From: Laguncularia racemosa | Taxonomy: Eukaryota; Streptophyta; Magnoliopsida; Myrtales; Combretaceae | Direction: 5' to 3' | DNA: 64,000 nucleotides | Assembly (NCBI GenBank): GCA_037954665.1 | Contig: JBBMOL010000096.1 | Span: 558,001 to 622,000 of the forward strand | Part shown: piece after piece, positions 1 to 11,400 of the stretch | Position numbering within the stretch: the first letter of the stretch is position 1 | How the letters are laid out: every line of letters starts with the position of its first letter | Program-made: the position numbers and the translations under genes | Notes under the pieces: generated by a model | What the model saw: the letters and a program-made list of their open reading frames with translations, nothing else | Told to the model about the DNA's origin: nothing | Databases searched by the model: none

Positions 1-372
1 AAATAATTCATACTATTGAATTAAAGCATTTATCTTGTTTTCCTTGATGGTATCAGTCCCTTCATATGTATCGGATAGGATATCCCAAATCTCCTTTGCA
101 CTTGCATACGATGATATCAAATAGAACTCTGATGGAGCAATAGTCGTCAATAATAAATTTTTTGCTTTGTTGTTCTTCTTGATAATTTTCTTCTCGGAAT
201 CTGACAAGGTCGAATTTCCGTTCAAGGTGATCACATTGTCCCCAAGTGAAATGACCTGCCATGAATCATAATCATTAGCTTTAATGTAAGTTTCCATACG
301 CATCTTCCAATATGAGAAGTTTGAGCCATCGAAGTAAGGAGCTCGATTAATTGTAACATTATTTTCAACCAT
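1..372 (-). pseudogene. Ty1/copia gag, N-terminal part, broken and cut by window edge
   Basis: The minus strand from 372 encodes about 119 residues of a copia-type Gag. The N-terminus carries the family signature YFDGSNFSYWKMRMETYI, and AKEIWDILSDTYEGTD follows around residues 92-107 (UBN2/DUF4219-like gag). The frame meets TAG at 13-15, but the same frame goes on with residues typical of this family (YELF), so the TAG is a nonsense mutation (Q to stop) and not the natural end. The start is the ATG at 370-372, just downstream of a primer-binding site and LTR in the same orientation. Protease, integrase and RT would lie left of position 1. I see decayed gag and infer a dead or truncated element. 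Confidence 0.85.
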
Positions 373-400
373 TTTGGATCACTCAAAATAGATGAGTCCT

Positions 401-413
401 GCTCTGGTACCAA
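401..413 (-). other. Primer-binding site of the left-edge copia element
   Basis: Read on the minus strand, TGGTACCAGAGC follows the LTR end ACA by two or three bases. It resembles the initiator-Met tRNA primer site (TGGTATCAGAGC) used by most plant copia elements. It sits between the LTR (415 onward) and gag, as expected. Confidence 0.7.
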
Positions 414-414
414 T

Positions 415-1912
415 TGTTGGTCCCAATTAGATTAATCAAGAGGGGGGGTGAATTGATTAATTACTTAAATTTTCAATTTTTGCAAATCATTAAAAAACTC
501 TTGACTAATAAAATCACGTGAATAACAAAAATGAAGAACAATAATGTGCAGTAAATAAAATGAGTAGAGAAGAATAGAATGCTCAGAGATTTATAGAGGC
601 TCCGCCTTGAGCGTCAGTCCTCTCTTCCAACTCCACACCGGGGTCCCAGTTGTCTATACCGGTTGTGTTTCACTATATCAAACAAATTGAAAGTATACAA
701 AATAAGCCTCTTCAAGGCAAAGTCTCACTGCTGAGTCTTTCTAGCTTCTTCACTAAGCTAATCACTCAAACTACAGTGATGAAACAACTATCAATTCCTT
801 ATACACGAAAGGAATTACGATGACAATGAGGAATATCAAATTTCCTCTATAAAATAGATCACATGTATATGTAAAAATTTTGCGCTTGAAAATGTATGAG
901 CCTTTTCTTTTTCGTGTGTTTTTTTTCTTCACAAAAGAACGTTCTCTCTTCTTCTTTTATTTAAATTGAACACTCCTTTTATGAAGAGAACATAATGGTT
1001 ACTTGGAGTTCCACGTGACAAGCTTTTTTATTTTTTGAAATTTTGTATTTCAAAAATAAGTTGATTCTGTTGGAGAGGATCTGCATTCCGTGATATCTTT
1101 GATGAGGATAAGCTTAGATAAATCAGTTTGACCGAGATCTTCTTTGGAGATATTTCTTGGATCAAGTTTGTTGAAGATATCCGTCACATTATGGAACCTT
1201 ATCTTGATATCCCATATATTGTGGAACCATATCTTTATGTAACAACCATATTTCTTATCCTTATCTTTGTAACTACTGGATCTCCCAAAATATAGCACAA
1301 ATATCTAGATTTAAATCTTGATAAAACCTATAATTCTTATATGATCTCACTTTATCATAAAATAAAATCTTTGAATAAAATCTTGTAAAAACTTTATGTA
1401 AATTAAAAACCCCATGATATAAAATCCAACTTTAGTAAAACACATCAAGTATATTACCCATATATACTTGACACGTGGAGCTAGGCCTTGAAATTTATTT
1501 AAAACTATCGATATAAAAATAAGAATGAAATCTGGAAAAAATTCGTGACAGGCATGGAAGATTCTGAAAGTGCTTCTGAAGCAAACCTGTCAACTGTCCC
1601 CCTATTATGAAGGTTCTGAAAGTGCTTCTGAAACAAACCTGTCAACTGTTCTCCTATTATAAAGGTTCTGAAAGTGCTTCTGAAAGATTATCACGAGAAC
1701 TATGGATACACTACACAACTTCTGAAACATCTTCTGTCAGAACAAAAATAATCTATATAACACTTTTGAAGGTTCTGAACAAGCTTCTGTCTCCTTGTTC
1801 AATTTAGAAAAATTTACATACTATCTTCTGAAACAACTTCTGACAAGCTCAAACATACGTTACACATTATTCCTCTTTTGTTAACACCAAAACTAAATTA
1901 GAGAACTTAACA
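415..1912 (-). repeat. 5' LTR of the left-edge copia element
   Basis: On the plus strand the LTR begins TGTTGGTCCC at 415, directly beside the primer site. Its outer end is placed at the CA of GAACTTAACA at 1912, which gives the expected TG...CA ends and a length near 1.5 kb. The inner boundary is well supported by the primer site. The outer one is an estimate, because the partner LTR and TSD lie outside the window. Confidence 0.6.
1553..1850. repeat. Short tandem repeats built on TTCTGAA inside the LTR
   Basis: A unit of about 52-54 bp built on GGTTCTGAAAGTGCTTCTGAA and followed by CTGTCAACTG recurs three times (from about 1557, 1609 and 1663). Degenerate TTCTGAA...CTTCTG pairs then run to about 1840. 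The array lies in the outer (U3) part of the LTR, where tandem enhancer-like repeats are often found in copia elements. Confidence 0.75.
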
Positions 1913-1927
1913 ATCTTTATTTAACTC

Positions 1928-1928
1928 A

Positions 1929-1962
<34 letters not shown>

Positions 1963-1966
1963 CGTG
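1928..1966. repeat. (TG)n microsatellite
   Basis: An almost uninterrupted TG run, becoming TATGTGTGCG at its right end, lies just outside the copia LTR. It is simple-sequence DNA without coding content. Confidence 0.9.
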
Positions 1967-2199
1967 CATGTGTACCATCATTAACATTTAAAACTTTCTT
2001 TAACCCTTGGATCTATTTGGTTATCTCCTCTCAATTAGAAAGTGTAAACACTTATAAGGCTACCAACATATGAATTATGGGGTAGAAGTAGATTGGCTAC
2101 AATAACAGCAAAAACTAGTAGTAAAGTAAGTCTTAAAGGGGTGCTAGTAGTAAACATGTATGCTACCGTGTTTCCCAATGACTTACTAGGGTTACCTCT

Positions 2200-4818
2200 A
2201 AATAGAGAAATTGAGTTTTGCATAGATTTCAGCCCCTATATCTAAGTCTCCATATAGGATGGCACTTATAGAGTTAGTTGAATTGAAGGTTCAGATATAG
2301 GAGTTGCTAGATAAGAAATTCATTAGGCCTAGTATATTACCATGGGGAGCCCTGGTTCTATTTGCAAAAAAGAAGGATGGTAACATGAGAATGTGTATTG
2401 ACTAGAGAGAACTGAATAAGGTCACTATTAAAAACAAATATCTGCTCCTTAGGATAGATGACCTCTTTGATCAACTACAAAGGGCTTAAGTATTTTCAAA
2501 TATTAACTTAAGGTTAAGTTACCACCAATTGAAGATAAAGGTTGGAGATATCCAGAAGACTGCGTTTCAATATGGGCATTATGAATTCCTAGTAATACCT
2601 TTTAGTTTGGCAAATGCTCCAACTGGCTTCATGGACTTGATGAATAGGGTGTTTACGGACTTCTTGGATTAATTCGTGGTGGCATCTATTGATGATATCC
2701 TGATATATTCAAAAAGTAAAGAAGAACATGAAGAATGCCTAAGTGTTGTACTGAAGAGACTGTAGGCTGAGAAACTGTATGCAAAATTTAAGAAATGTGA
2801 ATTTTAGTTAGAGTGGGTTTCTTTTCTAGGGCACATAATTAATAAGGGTGATATTGCAGTGGATCCCAAAAAAGTAAAGGTAATGGTAGATCAGCCAAAT
2901 TTGAAGATAGTGATTGAAATTAGGAGCTTTTTAGGATTAGTAGGTTAATACTGGCATTTTGTGGAGGGATTTTTTAAGATAGCCACACCATTGACTAGAT
3001 TAACTAAAGAAAGAGTAATGTTAGACTGGGATGATTAGTGTGGAGATAGTTTTATAAAGTTAAAAGAAAGATTAATCCCAACACTAATTATACAAAGAAA
3101 AATGCAAGGTATACACAGATTACAAAATTTTGACATATCTCTTCACTCAAAAAGACTTAAATATGAGACAAAAAAGATTGTTAGAATTAATAAAAGACTA
3201 CAACTTAGAAATATAGTATCATATAGGACAAGCGAATGTAGTAGTAGATGCTTTTAACAGAAAGAGGTAAGCTAACTTAACTACATTACTTACTTCACAA
3301 AAGCCATTGCTTGAAGAAATGTGAAGGTTAGAATTAGAAGTGGTTACCCAAGAAGTAAGGATAAGACTTGCCAGTTTACACATCTAGCTAACCATAGTGG
3401 ATAGAATTAAAGTAGCTTAGCTAGAAGATAAAGGTATGTTGGAAATTAAGCATAGGATGAAACAAGAGAAGAAGCTTGAATTCAGAATTGATCAAGAGGG
3501 AGTTTTGTGATATGGAACCAGGTTGTGTACAAGAGTTGGCAAAGTTGAGGAATGAGATTTTAAAAGAGGCACATTACTCTAGATACTTAATCCATCTTGA
3601 GAGTACTAAAATATATAGACTTAAGAACCCATTACTAGTAGAAGAACATGAAACGGGAAATAGCTGAATTTGTCTCCAAGTATCTAAGGTGCCAACAGAT
3701 AAAAGTAAAACACCAATGGTGGGTAGGTAAACTATAACCTTTATCCATATTTGAATGGAAGTGAGAATATGTGATTATAGATTTCGTCACTGCACTTCTT
3801 AAAACTAAGGAAAAGCATAATGTCATATGGGTGATAGTAGACAAGCTAAACAAGTTAGCACACTTTATACCCATCAACATCAGTTATACTTTAGTTAAGC
3901 TGGTATAACTGTATATTAAGAAAATTGTAAGACTACATAGAGTTTTAGTGAGTATTGTATCTGACAAGGGAACTAGGTTTGTAGGGAGATTTTGGAGAAG
4001 CTTGCATAGAGCTTTGGGAGCCAAGTTAATGTTCAATATAACTTTTCATCCTTAGACAAATGGACAATCTGAGAGGACCATACAAATTCTAGATAATATG
4101 TTGAAAGCCTATGTACTAGACTTTGGAGGAAGTTAGGAAGAACACTTACCATTAGTGGAGTTCGCCTATAATAACAACTATTAGGTTATGATTTAAATGG
4201 CTCAATATGAAGCCTTGTATGGAAAAAAGTGTAGATTACCCTTACATTGGAATGAGGCTAGTGAAAAGCAGATTTTAGGACCTGAACTAGTTTAAGAAGC
4301 AGCAAAAAAGATAATATTAAATAAGTAGATAATATAATGAACCGAAAGCTGACAACAAAGCTATGTTGATAAGAGGCGAAGACCTTTGGAATTAAAGCTG
4401 GAAATCATATGTTGTTAAACATGTCTCTAACTAAAGGCATTTTCAAATTTGGGTTGAGAGAAAAATTGAATCTAAGATATGTCGATCCTTTTGAAGTATT
4501 GGAGAAAATTGGCAATGTTGTTTACAGATTGGCCTTACCGCCTAACTTAGCTAAGGTACATGATGTTTTTCATGTATTCATGTTACGAGTTTATACCTAA
4601 CTTAGACCAGTCACAACGCTTCAACCTTCGAATATGTAACCAAATCTCATGACAGTGGAAAGACTTATCCGACTTATAGGTACTAAGGAACAAATATTGA
4701 GATGGAGAGTAATCCCATGTGTCAAGGTATAATGGAGTAACTAGGTAGAATGAGAAGCAACTTAGGAGTTGGAAGAGAAGATGTGAGATATAGGTAACTT
4801 TCAAGGACAAACGATTTT
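2200..4818 (+). pseudogene. Decayed Ty3/gypsy pol (RT, RNase H, integrase)
   Basis: Reading across many stops, the plus strand gives an ordered gypsy polyprotein. There is a protease-RT linker near 2200 (REIEFCIDF), then RT from about 2260 with KKDGNMRMCID, the FIDD-type catalytic motif read as SIDDILIYSK near 2690, and the RT/RNase H connection near 2920. The integrase zinc-binding region lies around 3476-3680, the core around 3770-4250, and the C-terminal domain at 4409-4600, ending HDVFHVFMLRVY. It is too degraded to be expressed. The family resembles gypsy-2 at 43458-58556. Gag and the 5' LTR are not seen, so the 5' half is probably lost. Confidence 0.85.
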
Positions 4819-4820
4819 AT

Positions 4821-5738
4821 AAGGGGGAGGGGAATGTAAAATACAAAAGAAAATAAAAAAATAATGTTTTAAAAGGAAGGGCATTAAGGTAATTAAGAAT
4901 TTTAAGATGAGGATAGTTTGGTCTTTTTGACCTTAAGCTATACAAGCCCTCATGTAACCCTAATGCTACTTTTTCCTCTTTTTGAAACATTGAATCCTTT
5001 GTGTACTTTAGAAAACTCTAACCATCTTAATTCACAACTCAATGAGAAGTGACGTCTGATTTGATGTACATTTAAAGGTAAGTACCTTAAATCAAGTTTG
5101 TGTTTTTTCTTTTCTAATGCGAAATCAATTAAAGGCATATTGTACTGTTAAATTAGGATTTCTAGATAATTTAATTGGATGCCAAAGTTGCTGAATCAAA
5201 TAAGTTTCGAATTGTGGATTGAAATCGAGACGAGTAAGTATTGCAATTATGTTTAAATTCATGAAATTTGATAGATTTTATCAGTTAAATAAATAAGAAA
5301 AGCAAGAATTCCTCACTAATAACTCAAATGACACAAAACACAAGTAAAGACCAAAGCCTTAATAGTTAACAAGCGCAAAATTCAAGGGAAAATAACTTAG
5401 TTACTCAAATAGACTAAAAACACAAAGAGTCCTTAACCAATCTAATATTAGTTAAAATTGCTTTTGTTCTTTGCCAAAAATGTTAAGAACTAACAACACA
5501 CTAATACAACTATAAAAAAATTATTTGAAAATGATTTTTAATGTATCATGACTAACTGGTGTGTTAGGTCATATTGTAGTAATAAAAACTAGTGAATATT
5601 TACAAAGTCAATCTCTTGAGGAAGAAAAGATATAGCTAAGTACTAGATTAATGCCTACCACTTTAGTCAAAATAGAATTGAAATTGGGGTTTTTATAAAA
5701 ATGTGAAATATAAAGTAAATTCTAGCTAAACTACGAAT
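4821..5738 (+). repeat. Polypurine tract and partial 3' LTR of the decayed gypsy element
   Basis: The purine run at 4821-4834 (AAGGGGGAGGGGAA) directly precedes TGTAAAATAC at 4835, the usual arrangement of polypurine tract plus 3' LTR. The LTR continues rightwards but its end is not visible. The stretch may reach the Athila insertion point at 5744, or may end in unrelated host DNA somewhere between 5250 and 5738. Confidence 0.55.
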
Positions 5739-5743
5739 AAAGT

Positions 5744-7031
5744 TGATAAGGATAAATTAACACTTATATTTTGTATGGGTTTGAGTTGCTTTTGAAGTAA
5801 GTTAATTATGTTTTAAAAGACTTTGGTACTTAAAGGAAAGCTATTTCAGTTTCAGGAATTAAAAGGACCTATCAAGGAAGAATGATCAACATTTGCAAGA
5901 GTCCGAGCGGATTACATAAAGAAAAGTGTCCAAAAGTGCAGCATGAGAGATACACGGGCGTGTATCACAGGGGCACGGCCGTGTATTGGATTTGATACAC
6001 TCACAGAGGGTTATACGGCCATAATACATGGCCATGATACACGGCCGTGTATATGAAGCGAGTATGGTGCGATGTTAGCCATGCCTCAACTACATGGCCG
6101 TGTATGATAGCCGTGTAATTGATTCGACTCCACGTTTTACAAGTTTCTTCCAAGATTTTGGTATCTTTTGACGAAAAAAAGGGGGAGAACGTGAGGGCAA
6201 AGGGGAGGGAAAAAAAGAGACATTTTGGCAACTCTTTGAGGGACGAGGATTCGACTTCAACAACATTCAATCTCAAAGGGTTCTTCACATGGGTTTTATC
6301 ATTTATTTGATCTGTATTTCTGAAACCATGTGTAACTAAATTTGTTTATACCTAAACTTTACGAAACTCCAATTGTCATGTAACATTGGATTTGATTGCA
6401 CAATTATTCATGCATTGATTTCTTGTAAGTTGATTGGGAAATCGCTTATCTGAATAGATCACACATGAATGAAGAGGCTCGTATGCAATCTAGGGATAGA
6501 AAGCATGAGTTTCCCGTATGAGGTTAAATAGGACAATTTGATCTAATCGAGGACTTTTACGCATTAATGCAGTTCTGATTATTTTTTATAAAAGAGGAAT
6601 CTTTATTAAGATAATTAGGGTTAGGAGTCAATGATTTCGGGAGAAACATTAGCTTAGTGATAGAATTCCCACGGTTCAAAGATAATCATTATCTGGTAAT
6701 TGATTTTTATGAGACAAAGTTACATGATAATTGGAGGAATAGTAAAGGAAGGGTATATTGTTGATTATTGGATTTGATAATTTTAATTCAATTTTTTTAG
6801 TATTCTTGTCTTAACGTTTTGTTTAATTTAATTAAGAAAACTCATTCGATATTGTGCGGTTAGATAGTCGGCTTAGGGTCAGTTTTAGTACTCACAGATC
6901 CCTGAGGGAACGATATCCGTGCTTGAACTCTATACTACTTTAATCCAATAGGTGCACTTGCCTGTTTCATCGTGAGAAAAGAGTGAGAGTGAAAGGATTT
7001 ATTTTAATTTGTGTGACTACGATCATCAACA
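5744..7031 (+). repeat. 5' LTR of the Athila-type element
   Basis: 1,288 bp, TG...CA. It matches the 3' LTR closely throughout, differing by scattered substitutions and one block. The 3' copy has about 70-80 extra bases around 18961-19040 (between CACAATT and GCATTGATTTC) that are missing here near 6400-6415. The first third carries a cluster of palindromic GGCCGTGTAT motifs, annotated separately. Confidence 0.95.
5950..6120. repeat. Cluster of ACACGG(G/C)CGTGT palindromes in the 5' LTR
   Basis: Seven or so copies of a short palindromic core (ACACGGGCGTGT, CACGGCCGTGTAT, ATACATGGCCATGATAC, ACACGGCCGTGTATA, ACATGGCCGTGTAT) occur within 170 bp. The equivalent cluster is in the 3' LTR at 18514-18670. 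Related copies occur in the internal region at 14648-14668 and 15131-15223. The motif is GC-rich in an AT-rich element, so it stands out. Its function is unknown; transcription-factor sites or hairpins are possible. Confidence 0.8.
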
Positions 7032-7037
7032 AGTTTT

Positions 7038-7054
7038 TGGCACCATTGTCGGGG
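7038..7054 (+). other. Primer-binding site of the Athila-type element
   Basis: TGGCACCATTGTCGGGG begins six bases after the 5' LTR end. It matches the Athila/Tat primer-site style (TGGCGCCGTTGCCGGGG, Asp-tRNA type) with a few transitions. Confidence 0.85.
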
Positions 7055-7174
7055 ATCGACGATATTAAGAAAGCTTAACGCTTACTAATTTAACCATTTA
7101 TTCTTTTGCTATTTATCATTTTCATTTTCATTTTTTTTTGGGTAATTAACTCATTTCGGTGTTCTTTGTAGTGT

Positions 7175-8325
7175 ATGACAAGGAGTTCATCATCAAAACT
7201 TCTTGATTTTGACCCAGAAATAGACTGGACATTTAGAAGGAAACTAAGGAGCACTGAAGAGCAACAAGTGGGTGAGGGAGAATTATCATCGAGTGAAGGA
7301 GAAAGTTCAGTTGCTAAGGAAGAGTAACCTGTGAACAGCACTAGAGTTAACATTGAAGTAATGGCAGACCAACGTCGGACTATGGTTGATTATTCTAGGC
7401 CAACTTCAGATAGCACTGGTTCATGTATCGTAAGACCTGCAATAGAGGTTAATAACTTCAAAGTTAAAGCCTCTACAATGAATTTGATACATAACCAGTT
7501 TCAATTTGACGACTTACCTGATGAAGATCCCCATGCTCACATTCAAATGTTTCTGGACATCTGCGCCACTGTGAAACAAAACGAGGTGACTGATGAGGCA
7601 TTGAAATTACGGTTGTTTCCTTTCACCTTGAGGGGAAAAGCAAGGCAGTGGATAAGTTCACTGAACCGGGAATCCATTACTACATGGGCCCAACTGGCAG
7701 AGTCTTTTCTAGACTTTTACTTTCCACCATCCAAGACTGCCAAATTGAGGAACGATATCACATCGTTCACTCAATTGGATAACGAACCCCTTCATGAAGC
7801 CTGGATAAGGTTCAAGGATTTGCTTAGGCGGTGCCCACACCACCAAATGCCTAACTGGCTGCAAGTTTCAACTTTTTACAACGGGCTCGATTATCCGACG
7901 CGACAAACCATCGATACCGCTGCTGGTGGTACACTTAATGTGAAGACTCCTGAAGAGTCTCTAGAGCTGTTTGAAAATATGGCCAAGAACAACCATCAGT
8001 GGAGTAACGGCAGGTTGAGGCAAAGGGTGGCAGGGGTTTATGAGGTTGATATGATGACCACTATTGCTACAAAAGTGGATGCCCTTGCTATGAAGGTCGA
8101 CGGGATGGCGTTGTCTCAGCCATCCCAATACTATCCAGTCGATTCAGCTGCCAATTCCATGATCCAAGAGACCAATGAGCAAGTTGACTATGTTGGAAAT
8201 CCCACACAACCCCAGAACAATCCCTACAGCAACACATATAATCCAGGATGGTGCAATCACCCCAATTTTTCACAGAGTAATCTACAATTTCCTCGGGGTA
8301 ATGTGCCCGCACCTAGATTTAAAGA
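7175..8325 (+). pseudogene. Athila-type gag
   Basis: Gag starts at ATG 7175 (MTRSSSSKLLDFDPEI), which suits the position after the leader better than the later Met at 7331. A TAA at 7325-7327 breaks the frame early. The retrotransposon gag domain follows at about 7480-7990, with DPHAHIQMFLDICATVK, FPFTLRGKARQWISSL and FLDFYFPPSKTAKLRNDI as its conserved blocks. The reading frame shifts by one base near 8320-8330: the codons just downstream encode PPPPPVTEKKSNLED in the frame used by pol. A glutamine/asparagine-rich stretch with a single CNHPNF cluster lies near 8250. Confidence 0.9.
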
Positions 8326-10824
8326 CCTCCACCACCACCTGTTACAGAAAAGAAGTCCAATCTAGAGGACATGATTGCTAAGTTCATTCAGGTCTCAGAG
8401 CAGTGTCAGCAAGCAACAAATGCTACTCTAAGAAATCATGAGGCTTCTATACACAATTTGGAAAATCAGGTGGGTCAAATTGCTAAGATGCTCTTAGAGA
8501 GACCTCAAGGGTCTTTGCCTGGAAACATTGAACCTAATCCTAGGGAGCAGATAAAGGCGGTGACCCTAAGGAGCGGAAAAGAACTGCAATCTGACATCAT
8601 TGGGGCACCAGTGGTTGCACAAAGAAAGGGAGTTGAAGAGCCACATGATGGGGATAGTGAGAAGGAACATGCTATTGAGGAGGTAAAGGAGAAGGAAGTT
8701 AAGGAAAAGGAGTCAGCAGAGGGGAAGACCAAGGCATCAATAGTTCAGCCATACGAGCCTCCAATTCCATATCCGGGCCGGTTGAAAAAGGATCAAGACA
8801 AAGAGCACTTCGGTAAGTTTTTGGATTTGTTTAAGCAATTACATATTGACATACTGTTTGTAGAAGCTCTTTCACAAATGCCCAGATATGCCAAGTTCCT
8901 GAAGGATCCACTATCAAACAAGAGGCAACTGGAAGAAATTTCTACCGCAGTTATAGGAGCGGAGTGTTCGGCTATCTTACAAAACAAGTTGCCACAAAAG
9001 CTCAAGGATCTGAGTAGTTTCACTATTCCATGCTTAATTGGTGAACTGCCTGTGGAGAGAGCTTTGGCAGACCTTAGGGTAAGCATAAACTTGATGCCCT
9101 ATTCCTTATTTAAGCAATTAAACTTGGGAGAGCCGAAGCCCACCAGGATGAGTCTGCAGCTGGCAGATCACTCGGTCAAATTCCCTAGAGGGATCATTGA
9201 GGATATCTTAGTAAAGGTAGAAAATTTCATTTTTCCTATTGATTTTGTAATTCTGGATATGAATGCAAATGTAGAGGTCCCGTTGATTTTAGGAAGACCT
9301 TTCCTGGCTACTGCAAGAGCTGTGATTGATGTAGCGGATGGAAAGCTAGTTTTGAGAGTGGGAGCAGATGAGTTGGTGGTGAAAATTCTAGCAGCACTGA
9401 AACAATCGTTGAACGCCGATGATACTTGCTATGCTGTTGATTGCATTGACAGGTCAGTAATAAGTGCAATGCAAGAACTGTTATGTGGAGATCCGTTGGA
9501 ACTCAGTTTAACTGTGAATGATGATGAAGTGAGTGAGAATGTGGAGATACAAACTGTGAAAGCTCAACTGCAAGCCTGTGAGGAAGTAGTTTGTTGCAAA
9601 GGATTTGAAAAAATAGGGCCCAATGAAGAAGGGAGGTTAAAACCGTCTATTGAAGAGCCTCCTAAACTTGAGTTGAAGCAACTTCCTGAGTACCTAGAGT
9701 ATGCTTTTCTGGAAGCTAACTCTAAACTCCCCGTCATCATTTCTGCTAGTTTGACGAGGGAGCAAAGGGACGATTTACTAGGGGTCTTGAGGGAGCACAA
9801 GCAAGCTCTTGCTTGGAAGATATCGGATATTCAAGGTATTAGCCCCTCATTTTGTACCCATAAAATCTTGCTGGAAGATGATTTTAAACCGGTGGTACAA
9901 CCTCAGAGAAGGTTGAACCCCAACATGAAGGAGGTTGTAAAGAAGGAGGTGATTAAGCTTTTAGATGTGGGGTTGATCTATCCCATTTCTGACAGCCCCT
10001 GGGTCAGTCCTGTGCAAGTTGTACCAAAGAAAAGGGGAATGACTGTGGTCCCCAATGAGAAAAACGAACTCATACCTATGAGGACGGCAACTGGTTGGCA
10101 AGTGTGCATAGATTATAGAAGGCTGAATGATGCAACTCGCAAGGATCACTTCCCTCTCCCTTTTGTGGATCAGATGCTAGAGCGATTGGTAGGACATCTA
10201 TATTACTGTTTTTTAGATGGAATGTCGGGATATTTCCAAATCCCAATCTCTCTAGAGGATCAGGAAAAGACCACTTTCACATGTCCATATGGTACTTTCG
10301 CTTATAGGCGCATGCCCTTCAGATTATACAATGCACCGTCTACGTTTCAGCGGTGTATGATGGCCATTTTTGAGGACTTAGTGGAAGGGATCATGGAGGT
10401 CTTTATGGACGATTTCTCCGTCTTTGGTGATTCTTTTGATGCTTGTCTAAGCAATTTGAAGAGGGTTTTAACTCGATGTGAGGAGACGGATCTTGTGTTA
10501 AACTGGGAGAAATGCCATTTCATGGTAAAGGAGGGCATAGTTCTGGGGCACAAAATTTCTCATAGAGGAATCGAAGTGGATAACGCAAAGGTGGACACAA
10601 TTGCAAAACTTCCACCACCTTCTTTGGTAAAAGCTATTCGGAGCTTTCTCGGGCATGCCGGATTTTACAAGAGGTTCATTAAGGATTTCTCTAAAATAGC
10701 CCGTCCATTGACACGGCTATTAGAGAAAGACGTGCCCTATGATTTTACCAGTGAATGTCTTAAGGCGTTCAACACGCTTAAGGAAAGGTTGACCCAAGCA
10801 CCTATCATGGTGGCTCCTGATTAG
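8326..10824 (+). pseudogene. Athila-type gag C-terminus, protease and reverse transcriptase
   Basis: This is the longest open stretch of the element (ATG at 8371, 817 codons). It has a gag tail with acidic/lysine-rich linker (8640-8730) and an aspartic protease around 9020-9340, ending in LILGRPFLATARAVIDV. The protease active site should read D-L-G-A-S but here reads D-L-R-V-S (9070-9084), so it is probably inactive. RT follows at about 9880-10560 with RVCIDYRRLN-like residues at 10105 and an intact FMDD catalytic motif at 10402-10413. The connection and start of RNase H run to a premature TAG at 10822-10824, where a tryptophan is expected. Confidence 0.92.
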
Positions 10825-11400
10825 GGTCTTCCTTTCGAGTTGATGTGTGACACAAGCGATTTTGCTGTGGGAGCAATCTTAGGACAAAGGAGGGACAAGC
10901 ACTTCCAACCGATCTACTATGCTAGTAAGACCCTCACAGGTGCTCAAGAGAACTACACCACGACCGAGAAGGAACTTCTAGCTGTGATTTTTGCGTTTGA
11001 TAAGTTTCGGTCATATTTGATTTTGTCCAAGGTAATTGTTTACACTAACCATTCAACTATCAGGCACCTTTTGTCCAAGACAGATGCGAAACCGCGCCTC
11101 ATCCGGTGGATATTGCTTCTACAAGAGTTCGATCTGGAGATTAGGGACAAGAGGGGAGCTAAAAACTTAGCTGCTGATCATCTCTCTTGCTTGGAGAACC
11201 TATACTTGGAGGAATTGAAAGAAGAAGAGATTGATGATGCTTTTCTGGAGGAAGGATTGTATCAGATTAACAAGGTAAGTATTAATTTTGAGCCTTGGTT
11301 TGCTAATTTTGTAAATTACCTTGTTTGCAGAATACTCCCGAGTGACAAAACTTATCAGCAAAAGAAGTGGTTCTTTGCTGAAGTGAAACACTATTTCTAG
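10825..11400 (+). pseudogene. Athila-type RNase H
   Basis: In the same frame as RT, separated only by the TAG at 10822. The domain reads from FELMCDTSDFAVGAILGQ (10834 onward) through YTTTEKELLAVIFAFDKFRSYL to KNLAADHLSCLE near 11163-11200. Two normally conserved acidic positions are present (D in MCDTSDF, E in TEKE). The usual TDH is TNH at 11044-11052, so one catalytic-type aspartate has become asparagine. The frame ends at TAG 11398-11400 in YF-stop-EEPFL, again where tryptophan is expected. Confidence 0.88.

Noticed and set aside
2200..4818. Integrated plant pararetrovirus
   Set aside because: Integrase and a polypurine tract followed by an LTR are present and there are no movement-protein motifs; this is an LTR retrotransposon.
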